From NCBI GenBank assembly GCA_015075645.1, contig JABTUF010000005.1, forward strand, positions 186,001 to 250,000: a stretch of 64,000 nt of DNA, given 5' to 3'. The notes beneath the pieces were generated by a model that worked only from the letters and a program-made list of their open reading frames with translations, did no database searches and was not told where the DNA came from. A program made the translations under genes and the position numbers. Positions 9,740-18,104 of this stretch are shown piece after piece. The stretch is from Burkholderiales bacterium. GTDB lineage: Bacteria; Pseudomonadota; Gammaproteobacteria; Burkholderiales; Casimicrobiaceae. Position 1 is the first letter of the stretch; every line of letters begins with the position of its first letter.

Positions 9740-9809
9740 CTGCGCGCAACGCACAACGGCGCCGGGAATCGTTGCAGGGCAGGCTTCCGTTGGAGGCGGC
9801 GATCCGATG

Positions 9810-9840
9810 AAAAAGACCCGCGGATTCGCATCCGCGGGCC
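9810..9840 (-). terminator. Rho-independent terminator of dctP
   Basis: On the minus strand a perfect 9-bp stem CCCGCGGAT / ATCCGCGGG with a 4-nt loop (9817-9838) is followed by TCTTTTTC. It begins 30 bp past the dctP stop codon. This is a textbook intrinsic terminator and the strongest one in the window. Confidence 0.92.
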
Positions 9841-9869
9841 TTCGAGTCTGCGGTGAAGGGCGACTGCTA

Positions 9870-10985
9870 CTACTTCTTCTTCGCGGGCGCCTTCGCCCGC
9901 ACACTCAGGCCGCCGACGGTCGCCATGTAGTTGTCGTAGGTGTTCTCGGTCACCCGGAACCAGAGGATCTGCTCGCGCTGGAACGCCGAGTAGTTGTCGT
10001 AGATCTTCTTCCACTTCGGGTTCTTGGCGCTCTCCTCGGCGTAGCGCTCGACGGCCGCCGCGTGGCAGGCGTCCATCACCGACTTCGGGAACGGACGAAG
10101 CTGCGTACCGCCCGCCACGAGCCGGCGCAGCGCCGCCGGATTCTGCGCGTCGTACTTCGCCATCATCCAGGTGTTGCCCTCGGCGCAGGCGTTGTTGAAC
10201 GACGCCTTGTACTCGGGCGAGAGCTCGTTCCACTTCGCGGCGTTCACGAACATGTGCAGCGCCGGGCCGCCTTCCCACCAGCCGGGATAGTAGTAGTACT
10301 TGGCGACCTTGTTGAAGCCGAGCTTCTCGTCGTCGTACGGGCCCACCCACTCGGCCGCGTCGATCGTGCCCTTCTCGAGCGCCGGGTAGATGTCGCCGCC
10401 GGCGAGCTGCTGCGGGACCAGGCCGAGCTTCGTGAGCACCTGGCCCGCGAAGCCGCCGATCCGCATCTTGAGGCCCTTGAGGTCCGCGACCGATTTGATC
10501 TCCTTGCGATACCAGCCGCCCATCTGCGCGCCCGTGTTGCCGCACAGCACCGAGTGGATGTTGTACTCCTTCAGGAACTCGTTGTAGAGCTCGCGGCCCT
10601 GGCCGAAGTACCACCAGGCGTCGAACTGGCGCTGGTTCAGGCCGAACGGAATCGCGGTACCGAACGCGAACGTCGGGTCCTTGCCGATGTAGTAGTAAGG
10701 CGCGGTGTGGCCGCACTCGACGGTGCCGTTCTGGACGGCGTCGGCGACCTGCAGGCCCGGGACGATTTCGCCGCCCGCGAACACCTGGATCTGGAATCGG
10801 CCGCCGGTGGCCTCCGCCAGCGCCTTCGAGGCTGTTTCCGCCGCCCCGAAGATCGTGTCGAGCGACTTCGGGAAGCTCGACGCGCAGCGCCACTTGATCG
10901 TCGGCGCCTGGGCGAACGCAGGAGCCGAGCCGGCGGCGAGGATGCCCGCCAGTCCGGAATGCTTCAGAAACGAACGACGTTCCAT
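9870..10985 (-). CDS. dctP: TRAP transporter periplasmic solute-binding protein (DctP, TakP-like)
   Basis: This 371-residue periplasmic receptor has a Tat-type signal peptide at the N-terminus (ERRSFLKHSGLAG, cleavage after about SAPAFA). The mature part resembles the TakP branch of DctP proteins, which bind 2-oxo acids and related carboxylates: AVQNGTVECGHTAPYYYIGK, then MRIGGFAGQVLTKLG, then AAEWVGPYDDEKLGF with YYYYPGWWEGG. The second of two adjacent ATGs (10985) has the better spacing to the GGAGG core just upstream. It is transcribed toward dctQM rather than with them. The substrate is inferred from subfamily likeness only. Confidence 0.92.
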   Translation of the reverse strand: MERRSFLKHSGLAGILAAGSAPAFAQAPTIKWRCASSFPKSLDTIFGAAETASKALAEATGGRFQIQVFAGGEIVPGLQVADAVQNGTVECGHTAPYYYIGKDPTFAFGTAIPFGLNQRQFDAWWYFGQGRELYNEFLKEYNIHSVLCGNTGAQMGGWYRKEIKSVADLKGLKMRIGGFAGQVLTKLGLVPQQLAGGDIYPALEKGTIDAAEWVGPYDDEKLGFNKVAKYYYYPGWWEGGPALHMFVNAAKWNELSPEYKASFNNACAEGNTWMMAKYDAQNPAALRRLVAGGTQLRPFPKSVMDACHAAAVERYAEESAKNPKWKKIYDNYSAFQREQILWFRVTENTYDNYMATVGGLSVRAKAPAKKK

Positions 10986-11052
10986 CATCTCCTCCAAGGG
11001 TATGTTCGGGTATCGGGCCGCGTCGAGGGAGCCCCCGGCGACCAGCCCGTGG

Positions 11053-11081
11053 ATTCTAGGGGGCTGCTGGCCGAAATGCCA
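11053..11081 (-). promoter_or_regulatory. Possible dctP promoter
   Basis: The minus strand reads TGGCAT, 17 bp, then TAGAAT (-10 at 11058-11053), about 68 bp before the dctP start. The -10 is good and the -35 is weak (3 of 6). No other motif stands out in the 221-bp gap between dctP and the gene at 11207. Confidence 0.35.
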
Positions 11082-11206
11082 TGAATTTTCGAGCACCCGT
11101 GACGGACGGCGATCTGCGCCACTTTGGTGCCGAAATGTGATGGCCCGATACCCGCGGCTCGCATGTGCGCAGGATCGGCGCGCTGCGCGACCTCGCCCGT
11201 GCGATC

Positions 11207-12880
11207 CTAGGATCCGAGCTTGCGGACCGCGCTGAAGAGCCCCCAGGCCCAGCCCGACTGCCGTTCGAGCATCTGCGTGAAGCGGATCAGGTAGCGGGCG
11301 TTCCCGGTGTCGAGTTCGATCATCCCCCCGGGCACGAACTTGTCGTCCGGACCGATGAGGCTCCGCTGCGCGGACTGGCGATTGTCCGCATGGGCCGGCA
11401 GGTAGACCCCGAAGAACGGGCGGTCGGCCGCCTGGCGCGCACCGTCCGCGGGCGCGCTCCAACTGCGCAGCAGCACGCGGACCATCCGCCGCGCAATTAC
11501 TTCCGCGCCCACGGTGATCTCGTCGACCTGCTGGCGCTGCATCCGACGGACGACGGCGAGCGTCCAGCGCTCGGCGTCCTGGATCGCGACCAGTTCACCG
11601 AGGCGAGCCGGCGCTTCCTTCGCCGGCGCGAGCAGCCGACATCCGGTCTCGCTGCGGTCGGTCATCGTCCAGGTCGCGCCCCGGATGCGCCGCGCGACGC
11701 TCTCCGGATTCGCCACCGGGTTCACCATCTGCGTGATCTCGTCGTACGCAGCGGCGACGCCGGGCATGCGCGCCTGGTCGGGCAGCTTGTCGATCTCGGC
11801 GATCGCGCGCGTGAGCGAGGGCAAACCGGTGACGACCCGCACCTGCGCCTCGGTGCGGAAGCGCTCGGCGCGCGGCGCCTGAGCGATCGCGTCCGGGCCG
11901 TAGAGGGAAGCGAGGCGCATCAGCAGCAGGCGCTGCTCCCGCGGCGGCAGGTCGCCGGGCTCCGGCGCGGCGTCGTCCTGCTCGGGCAGCCAGCGCATCC
12001 GCTCGACGACGCGCGCATACACCGGCGCGAGGTCGAGGAACAGCAGGCGCCCCCCGACCGCGGGCCTGTCGCGACGCCGCAGCCCCTGTGCGCCGGTCAA
12101 GTCGACGTAGAATCCCGCGCCTTCGCCAGGCGGCGGCACGAGCGTGAGCGTCGGCGCCCAGTCGGCGACCTGCTTCGCGACCCACTCCACCTGGTCGGGC
12201 GTGAAATTGCCGGAATCGAGCCGCATCAGGAGGAGCGTCTGGACGTATTCCTGCTCGAGCGTGATGCCGGGCTGGGCGAAACCTCCGCCGCCGAGCACCA
12301 GTTGTTCGCGCTGCAGGTTGCGCATCCGCGCGAACTCGTAGAGTTCGTGGAAATCGCGCCATTGCGCGGGAATCCAGTGGCTGTAGCGGAACAGCCGATA
12401 GCGTCCATCGAGCCCGCGATGGTGCGCGAGACGCACCAGCACCCACGGCAGGATCGCGCGCCAGCGCCGGTGGTCCGCGCGCGGATAGCCGGCCTTCAGC
12501 GCGAGCTGGTAGGCGGTGATGAACGCCTTGACGAGATCGAACGCTGCATGCCACAGCCGCGACTCGACCGACGAACTCTTCTGGTAGTTCGCCGTGTACT
12601 GACGCGTGATCTGCGCGAGCGCCGACTCGAGCCGCGCGTCGATGCGCAGGAGCGCCTCGACCTGCGAGGGTCCGACGTCGCGCCGCGAGCCGGGAAAGCC
12701 GGCGACGAGTTCGAGCGCTTCCTTCTGCGTGGCGAGGACGTCGCCGCCGGGAAGATCCGCGATCCAGCGTTCCGCGTGCGCCGCGCTCGCGAGCGGATCG
12801 GACAGCCGCCGGACCCAGGCGACCAGCGGATTGCCGAAACTGCGCGAAGGCCCCACCGGCGCGCGCTGCGGGGTGGCCAC
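11207..12880 (-). CDS. Large uncharacterised protein with PilZ-like C-terminal region
   Basis: This 557-residue soluble, mostly helical protein has no signal peptide or membrane segment. The first 350 residues are a helical region with repeated WRxxxR and LLLMRL segments, without a motif I can name. Around residues 395-480 there is a PilZ-like beta-barrel pattern: TWTMTDRSETGCRLLAPA, then GELVAIQDAERWTLAVVRRM, then EITVGAEVIARRMVRVLL. PilZ domains often bind cyclic-di-GMP, but the RxxxR and D/NxSxxG signature is only partly present. The GTG start at 12880 overlaps the pmbA stop (TAGTG) and has GGAGGA upstream, so the two genes are coupled. Function is unknown. Confidence 0.75.
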   Translation of the reverse strand: MATPQRAPVGPSRSFGNPLVAWVRRLSDPLASAAHAERWIADLPGGDVLATQKEALELVAGFPGSRRDVGPSQVEALLRIDARLESALAQITRQYTANYQKSSSVESRLWHAAFDLVKAFITAYQLALKAGYPRADHRRWRAILPWVLVRLAHHRGLDGRYRLFRYSHWIPAQWRDFHELYEFARMRNLQREQLVLGGGGFAQPGITLEQEYVQTLLLMRLDSGNFTPDQVEWVAKQVADWAPTLTLVPPPGEGAGFYVDLTGAQGLRRRDRPAVGGRLLFLDLAPVYARVVERMRWLPEQDDAAPEPGDLPPREQRLLLMRLASLYGPDAIAQAPRAERFRTEAQVRVVTGLPSLTRAIAEIDKLPDQARMPGVAAAYDEITQMVNPVANPESVARRIRGATWTMTDRSETGCRLLAPAKEAPARLGELVAIQDAERWTLAVVRRMQRQQVDEITVGAEVIARRMVRVLLRSWSAPADGARQAADRPFFGVYLPAHADNRQSAQRSLIGPDDKFVPGGMIELDTGNARYLIRFTQMLERQSGWAWGLFSAVRKLGS

Positions 12881-14265
12881 TACCGTCCTCCGACCGTCAT
12901 CCGCTCGATCAAGATCGAGCCGACGTGGCGTGAGCCGCGGCGGTCGACGTCGCGGCCGATGGCGACGATGCGGCGGAACATGTCGCGGAGGTTGCCGGCG
13001 ATCGTCACCTCCTCGACCGGGTACGCGATCTCGCCGCCTTCGATCCAGTACCCCGCGGCGCCGCGTGAGTAGTCGCCGGTCACCGCATTGACCCCGTGCC
13101 CCAGTTGTTCGGTGACGAGGAAGCCGCGGCCCATGCGTTTCATCAGCGAGGCGAGGTCGTCGTCGCCGTGCGACACGACGAGGTTGTGGCTGCCGCCGGC
13201 ATTGCCGGTCGTGGGCATCCCGAGCTTGCGCGCAGCGTAGCTGCCGAGGAAGTAGCCGTTCACGACACCGCGATCGACGACGATCCGGCGTGCCGTGGCC
13301 ACCCCCTCCGCGTCGAACGGCGCGCTGCCGCGCCCCCGAGCGAGGTGCGGCTCCTCGACCATCGTCACCCCGGGCGCGAAGATCTCCTTGCCGAGCGAAT
13401 CGACGAGGAACGAACTCCTGCGGTAGAGGCTGCCGCCCGACACCGCCTGCACGTACGCGCCGATCAGGTCGGCGGCTTCCGGCGCCTCGAACAGGACCGG
13501 GCACTCGACCGTCGCGACCGGACGCGCTCCGAGCCGGCGCGCGGTGCGCTCGCCGGCGATGCGGCCCACCTCGGCGGCCTCCTGGAGGTCGTCGGGCGAG
13601 CGCGCGGCGCTGTACCAGAAATCGCGCTGCATGCCGTTCTCGTCCTCGCCGATCACCGAGGCGTCGATGTGGTGGCGCGAACTGCGGTAGCCGCCGTGGA
13701 AACCGCGCGAGTTCGCGTAGACGAATTCGCTCTCGCCGCGCGACACCGAGGCGCCGTCGGAGTTGACGAGACGCCGGTCGACCGCGAGCGCCGCCGCCTC
13801 TGCCGCGCGACCGAGGTCGATCGCCTCGTCGATGCCGAGATCCCACGGATGGAACAGGTCGAGATCGGGCCAGTGCCGCGCGAGGCGGTCGGCGTCGGCG
13901 AGGCCCGCGCAGGGGTCTTCCGCCGTGAACTTCGCGATCGCGAGGGCCTTCTCCACCGTGTCGCGGATCGAGTCGTCGGAGAAGTCGGCGCTGCTCGCGT
14001 TGCCGCGCCGCGCTCCCAGGTACACGGTGACCGAGATGCCCTTGTCGCGGTTGTAGGCGATGGTCTCGACCTCGCCCTTGCGCACCGTCACGCTCTGGCC
14101 GACGCCCTGCGAGACGTCGGTCTCGGCGGCGCTGGCGCCGCCCCGGCGCGCGACGTCGAGCACCTGCGCCGCGACGCGCTCGAGTTCCGCAGTCGGCACC
14201 GGGAAGCGGCCCCCCGTTGCCAGATCGGCATCGCGGGTCCGGTCGAAGGGCGGGGGCGCGTTCAT
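12880..14265 (-). CDS. pmbA: Metalloprotease PmbA/TldE
   Basis: This 461-residue protein is the TldE/PmbA half of the TldD-TldE protease, which matures modified peptides and helps degrade CcdA-type antitoxins. Family landmarks are VTVRKGEVETIAYNRDKGI (N-terminal), DGASVSRGESEFVYANSRGF, GSLYRRSSFLVDSLGKEIF, and the C-terminal run HGVNAVTGDYSRGAAGYWIE with EIAYPVEEVTIAGNL. TldE lacks the HExxH zinc site found in TldD, and none is seen here. tldD is not in the window. It is divergent from darP across an 81-bp gap, a conserved arrangement in betaproteobacteria. Confidence 0.95.
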   Translation of the reverse strand: MNAPPPFDRTRDADLATGGRFPVPTAELERVAAQVLDVARRGGASAAETDVSQGVGQSVTVRKGEVETIAYNRDKGISVTVYLGARRGNASSADFSDDSIRDTVEKALAIAKFTAEDPCAGLADADRLARHWPDLDLFHPWDLGIDEAIDLGRAAEAAALAVDRRLVNSDGASVSRGESEFVYANSRGFHGGYRSSRHHIDASVIGEDENGMQRDFWYSAARSPDDLQEAAEVGRIAGERTARRLGARPVATVECPVLFEAPEAADLIGAYVQAVSGGSLYRRSSFLVDSLGKEIFAPGVTMVEEPHLARGRGSAPFDAEGVATARRIVVDRGVVNGYFLGSYAARKLGMPTTGNAGGSHNLVVSHGDDDLASLMKRMGRGFLVTEQLGHGVNAVTGDYSRGAAGYWIEGGEIAYPVEEVTIAGNLRDMFRRIVAIGRDVDRRGSRHVGSILIERMTVGGR

Positions 14266-14321
14266 CGGGAGATTTCGCGCGCGACGGGAACGTCGCGGCG
14301 CTCCGCGTACGTGCGGTCGTC

Positions 14322-14328
14322 TATCATA
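14322..14328. promoter_or_regulatory. Overlapping bidirectional -10 boxes, pmbA|darP
   Basis: The sequence CTATCATAGC offers TATCAT on the plus strand (14322-14327, toward darP) and TATGAT on the minus strand (14328-14323, toward pmbA). It lies 20 bp before the darP ATG and 57 bp before the pmbA start. The -35 hexamers on both sides are poor matches. Confidence 0.4.
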
Positions 14329-14346
14329 GCAAAGCCCCCGACGCCC

Positions 14347-14886
14347 ATGACGCCTGCATACCGCCGCCCGAACGCCTCGAACGACCTTCCGACCGACGGC
14401 CGGGACGGCCCGCGCCCGTCGAAGACCCGCCAGAAGCGCGAGATGGCCTCGCTTCAGGACCTCGGCGTCTCGCTCGTCGACCTCGATCCCGTCCGGCTCG
14501 CGTCGCTCGACCTGCCGGAGCGGCTCGTGGACGCCATCACGCTCGCCCGCGGCATCACCCGGCACGAGGCGCGCCGGCGCCAGATGCAGTACATCGGGCG
14601 CCTGATGCGCGAGGTCGATCCGGCACCGATCCGCGAGGCGCTGGAGCGATTCGACAGCGTGCCACGGGCCGAGAAGGCGCGCTTCGCCGCGATCGAGCGC
14701 TGGCGCGAGCGTCTGCTGGACGAGGCGGACGCTCTCGACGCGTTCGTGCACGAACATCCGGAGGCGGATCGCGCCGTGATCGCGAAGGCGATCGCCTCCG
14801 CGCATGCCGAACGCGCGCGCGGCGAGTCCACGCGCGCGTTTCGCGACCTCTTCCGCACCCTGCGTCGCGCGTACGGCGACGCTTGA
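14347..14886 (+). CDS. darP: Ribosome-associated protein DarP (YjgA)
   Basis: This 179-residue basic helical protein is of the YjgA/DUF615 family, which associates with late 50S assembly intermediates. Visible landmarks are PSKTRQKREMASLQDLGVSL, DLPERLVDAITLARGITRHE, RRRQMQYIGRLMREVDPAPI and a C-terminal FRDLFRTLRRA. It is divergent from pmbA and 5 bp upstream of mog. The name darP follows the E. coli 50S-assembly work; the function is from the family, not from this sequence. Confidence 0.93.
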   Translation: MTPAYRRPNASNDLPTDGRDGPRPSKTRQKREMASLQDLGVSLVDLDPVRLASLDLPERLVDAITLARGITRHEARRRQMQYIGRLMREVDPAPIREALERFDSVPRAEKARFAAIERWRERLLDEADALDAFVHEHPEADRAVIAKAIASAHAERARGESTRAFRDLFRTLRRAYGDA

Positions 14887-14891
14887 CTCCC

Positions 14892-15479
14892 ATGACCACA
14901 TTCACGATCGGACTCGTCTCCGTTTCCGACCGCGCCTCTCGCGGCGTCTACGAGGACGCGGGCCTGCCCGCGCTCGAATCCTGGCTCGCCAGCGCTCTGG
15001 TCACGCCGTTTCGCACCGAGAAGCGCCTCATCCCCGACGAACAGCCGGTCATCGAACGGACGCTGGTCGACCTCGCGGACGTGATCGGATGCGACCTCGT
15101 GCTCACCACCGGCGGCACCGGCCCCGCACCGCGCGACGTGACGCCCGATGCGACGCTCGCGATCGCGCACCGCGTGATGCCGGGATTCGGCGAGCAGATG
15201 CGCCAGGTGTCGCTGCGCTTCGTGCCGACCGCGATCCTGTCGCGCCAGGCGGGCGTGGTGCGCGGACGCACGCTGATCCTCAACCTGCCCGGCCAGCCGA
15301 AGGCGATCCGCGAGACGCTCGAAGGCGTCCGCGGCGACGATGGCGCGGTCCTGGTGCACGGCGTCTTCGCCGCCGTGCCGTATTGCCTCGACCTCATCGG
15401 CGGACCCTACGTCGAGACTGAACCGGCCGTGTGCAAGGCGTTCCGTCCCAAGTCCGGAGAGCGACCGCCCGCGGCGTGA
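14892..15479 (+). CDS. mog: Molybdopterin adenylyltransferase
   Basis: This 195-residue Mog/MoaB-fold protein activates molybdopterin with AMP before molybdenum insertion. Signature segments are IGLVSVSDRASRGVYEDAGL (N-terminal), DLVLTTGGTGPAPRDVTPDA (the GGTG nucleotide-binding loop), MPGFGEQMRQVSLRFVPTAI and LILNLPGQPKAIRETL. The length suits Mog rather than the shorter MoaB. It follows darP by 5 bp and probably shares its transcript. The poly-C tract at 15485-15493 begins 5 bp after the stop codon. Confidence 0.93.
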   Translation: MTTFTIGLVSVSDRASRGVYEDAGLPALESWLASALVTPFRTEKRLIPDEQPVIERTLVDLADVIGCDLVLTTGGTGPAPRDVTPDATLAIAHRVMPGFGEQMRQVSLRFVPTAILSRQAGVVRGRTLILNLPGQPKAIRETLEGVRGDDGAVLVHGVFAAVPYCLDLIGGPYVETEPAVCKAFRPKSGERPPAA

Positions 15480-15494
15480 GGTGGCCCCCCCCCG

Positions 15495-15611
15495 ATGACG
15501 AGACAACCCGTCGGCCTGACTCCTGGTCGACAGCGATGTCGCAAAGGCGCTCGATGCGCCGCCACCGAAGACTCCGGCGCCTCTGCCAACTGTCAACTGA
15601 CTACTGACAAC
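15495..15611. repeat. Third copy of the heptamer-type dispersed repeat
   Basis: The segment TGCGCCGCCACCGAAGACTC followed by CGGCGCCTCTGCCAACTGTC matches the right end of the 5541-5760 element in the same orientation and its left end as the reverse complement. It ends in CAACTG/TGACAA heptamer-like units. A run of nine C residues (15485-15493) lies just before it. The element spans the gap between mog and the EamA permease and runs into the latter's reading frame. Confidence 0.6.
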
Positions 15612-16475
15612 CGCTACTCGGGCACCGCATTCGTCGTCGCCTCCGCCACGGCGTTCGGGGCAATGGCGATCTTCGCGCGATTCGCGACCCGGGACGGCGC
15701 GGACACGACGGGATTGCTCGCGGTGCGCTTCGCGATCGCCGGCGCGTTCCTCATCGCGCTCGGCCTCGTCCTGCGCGTCCGCTGGCCACGGGGACGCGAC
15801 TTGGCGATCCTCGTCGCGCTCGGGGGAATCGGCTACGCCGCGCAGGCGGCGACCTTTTTTTCGGCGCTCGAACTCGCGCCTGCAGGGCTCGTGGCGCTGC
15901 TGCTCTACCTCAATCCGGCGATCGTCGCGGTCCTCGCCGCGGTGCGCGGCCAGGAGCGGCTGGCGCGGCGCAGCGTCGCAGCGATCGCCATCGCGCTCTG
16001 CGGCCTCGCCCTGACGCTCGGGCCGACACTCTCCGGCACCGCGCAGGGCGCGCATCCGGCAGGGGTGGCGCTCGGCTTGCTCGCCGCCCTCGTCTACGCG
16101 ATCTACATCGTCGCCTCCACGGGCGTGGCGTCGCGCGTCGATCCGCTCGCCATGTCCACCGTGGTGATCGCGAGCGCCGGACTCGTGTTCGGGGCGATCG
16201 CGCTCGCCCGGGGCGCGAGCCTCCCCGCGAGCGCGATCGGCTGGACGGCGGCGATCGCGATCGCGCTGGTCTCGACCGTCGCGGCGATCACCTGGTTCTT
16301 CGCGGGCCTCGCACGCGTCGGTCCCACGCGCGCCTCGACGCTCTCGACCATCGAACCGGTCGTCACCGTCGCGCTCGCCGCGGCGCTCTTCGGGGAGCGC
16401 GTCGAGCCGATCCAGCTCGCCGGAGGAGCGCTGATCCTCGCGGCGGCCGTCCTGCTCGCCCGAAGCCCTTCCTGA
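15495..16475 (+). CDS. EamA/DMT-family permease with repeat-derived N-terminus
   Basis: This 326-residue membrane protein is of the drug/metabolite transporter superfamily (10-TM EamA type). Two EamA halves are visible: the first with FFSALELAPAGLVALLLYLN, the second with TWFFAGLARVGPTRASTLST followed by EPVVTVALAAALFGE. The ATG at 15495 gives about 40 N-terminal residues with no family resemblance, and these are encoded by the dispersed repeat. The conserved part starts near TAFVVASATAFGAMAIFARF. An ATG at 15663 would start inside the first helix. The native start may therefore have been displaced by the repeat insertion. The substrate is unknown. Confidence 0.82.
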   Translation: MTRQPVGLTPGRQRCRKGARCAATEDSGASANCQLTTDNRYSGTAFVVASATAFGAMAIFARFATRDGADTTGLLAVRFAIAGAFLIALGLVLRVRWPRGRDLAILVALGGIGYAAQAATFFSALELAPAGLVALLLYLNPAIVAVLAAVRGQERLARRSVAAIAIALCGLALTLGPTLSGTAQGAHPAGVALGLLAALVYAIYIVASTGVASRVDPLAMSTVVIASAGLVFGAIALARGASLPASAIGWTAAIAIALVSTVAAITWFFAGLARVGPTRASTLSTIEPVVTVALAAALFGERVEPIQLAGGALILAAAVLLARSPS

Positions 16476-16604
16476 GGTCGCGGGTCGTCATCGCCCCGGC
16501 GAGCGCGCCGTCCGATTTCCGGTGTTCGCCGGCCTCGTGAGGCGCCTCGCCCACCGCCCGGCGCGGTAAGATGCGCGCGGCCCTGCACTGCAGGGGGAGG
16601 CGAC

Positions 16605-18104
16605 ATGGACTTCGACTGGCTGCAGTTGTTGAAAGCGGGATTGGGAACGCTCGTCGCGATCGTCCTCGTCGGCGGGCTCTTCGTCATGTTCGTGAAGGAC
16701 GTGACGCAGAAGAAGCACACGGTCCTGCGCAACTTCCCGGTCATCGGACGGTTCCGCTACTGGTTCGAGGAACTGGGCGAATATTTCCGGCAATATTTCT
16801 TCGCGAACGACCGCGAGGAGATGCCGTTCAATCGCGCGACACGCTCCTGGGTCTACCGGCTCGCGAAGGACGAGGGAGGGTTGATCGGCTTCGGCTCGAC
16901 CTACGACCTGCACGCGCCCGGCGCGCTCATCTTCGTCAATGCGCCGTTCCCGGTCCTCGAGTCCGACCGCCTGCCGACGCCGCCGCTCGCGATCGGCGAG
17001 GGCTCCTGCCGCACTCCGTACCTCGCGCGCTCGGTCGTCAACGTGAGCGGCATGAGCTTCGGCGCCATCTCCGAGCCCGCGGTGCGGGCGCTCTCGCGTG
17101 GCGCGCACACCGCGGGCTGCTGGCTCGATACCGGCGAGGGCGGGCTGTCGCCGTTCCACCTCGAGGGCGGCTGCGACGTGATCATGCAGATCGGCACGGC
17201 GCGCTACGGCGTGCGCGACGCCCACGGCGAGTACGACCTCGGCAAGATCCGCGAGATCGCCGCGCGTGAGTCCGTTCGTGCCTTCGAGATCAAGCTCTCG
17301 CAGGGCGCGAAGCCCGGCAAGGGCGGCGTGCTGCCCGGCGGCAAGGTCACTCCGCTCATCGCGAGCATCCGCGGCATTTCCCCGGGCAAGGATTCGATCA
17401 GCCCGAATCGCCACCCCGACATCGCGACGATGGACGACCTGCTCGATCGCGTCGCGTGGCTCCGCGACCTGACCGGGAAGCCCGTGGGCATCAAGACCGC
17501 GGTCGGCGGCCGCTACTTCGCGAACGAGCTGTGCGAGCGGATCCTCGCGCGCGGGCCCGATTCCGCACCGGATTTCCTCGCGGTGGACGGCGGCGAAGGC
17601 GGCAGCGGCGCGGCACCGCAGGCGCTCGCCGACCACGTCGGACTCTCGATCGACGAGGCGCTACCGAGGGTCGTCGATGCGATCGTCGCCGCGGGACTGA
17701 AGCCGCGCATCCGCGTCATCGCGTCAGGCAAGCTCGTCACCTCGGCGCGCGCCGCGTGGGCGCTGTGCTGCGGCGCCGATTTCGTGAACACGGCGCGCGG
17801 TTTCATGTTCGCGTTGGGTTGCATCCAGGCTCTGCGCTGCCAGACCAACACTTGCCCGACCGGGATCACCACGCACAACCCGCGCCTCCAGCGCGGGCTC
17901 GTCGTCGAGGAGAAGTGGCAGCGCGTGGCGAACTACGCCACCGCGATGAACCGGGAGATCGACATGATCGCGCACAGTTGCGGCGTGCGGCACGCGCGCG
18001 AACTGGAGCGCCGACACGTGCGCCTCGTGCAGCCGACCGGCGGCACCATCGCGCTCGACGTGCTCTACCCGATGCCGCCCGCCGCAGCAGGCAGGGCGGC
18101 GTGA
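16605..18104 (+). CDS. FMN-binding glutamate synthase family protein, membrane-anchored
   Basis: This 499-residue protein resembles the FMN/iron-sulfur synthase domain of glutamate synthase (GltB), but as a stand-alone enzyme with an N-terminal membrane anchor (residues about 8-30, LKAGLGTLVAIVLVGGLFVM). Domain landmarks are SVVNVSGMSFGAISEPAVRA, DTGEGGLSPFHLEGG, EIKLSQGAKPGKGGVLPG, DFLAVDGGEGGSGAAP and a cysteine cluster, IQALRCQTNTCPTGITTH, typical of the 3Fe-4S site. No glutaminase domain is present. The physiological reaction of these stand-alone proteins is not settled. It overlaps the sulfotransferase start by 4 bp. Confidence 0.9.
   Translation: MDFDWLQLLKAGLGTLVAIVLVGGLFVMFVKDVTQKKHTVLRNFPVIGRFRYWFEELGEYFRQYFFANDREEMPFNRATRSWVYRLAKDEGGLIGFGSTYDLHAPGALIFVNAPFPVLESDRLPTPPLAIGEGSCRTPYLARSVVNVSGMSFGAISEPAVRALSRGAHTAGCWLDTGEGGLSPFHLEGGCDVIMQIGTARYGVRDAHGEYDLGKIREIAARESVRAFEIKLSQGAKPGKGGVLPGGKVTPLIASIRGISPGKDSISPNRHPDIATMDDLLDRVAWLRDLTGKPVGIKTAVGGRYFANELCERILARGPDSAPDFLAVDGGEGGSGAAPQALADHVGLSIDEALPRVVDAIVAAGLKPRIRVIASGKLVTSARAAWALCCGADFVNTARGFMFALGCIQALRCQTNTCPTGITTHNPRLQRGLVVEEKWQRVANYATAMNREIDMIAHSCGVRHARELERRHVRLVQPTGGTIALDVLYPMPPAAAGRAA

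Noticed and set aside
7515..9749. 744-aa antisense ORF across dctM with many His/Arg/Asp repeats
   Set aside because: Low-complexity translation of GC-rich codons in an opposite frame; dctM on the plus strand has clear family features.
11066..11090. Sigma-54-like TGGCA...GCA upstream of dctP
   Set aside because: The GG-GC spacing is 11 rather than 10 bases and the -12 half is poor; a weak sigma-70 box fits as well.
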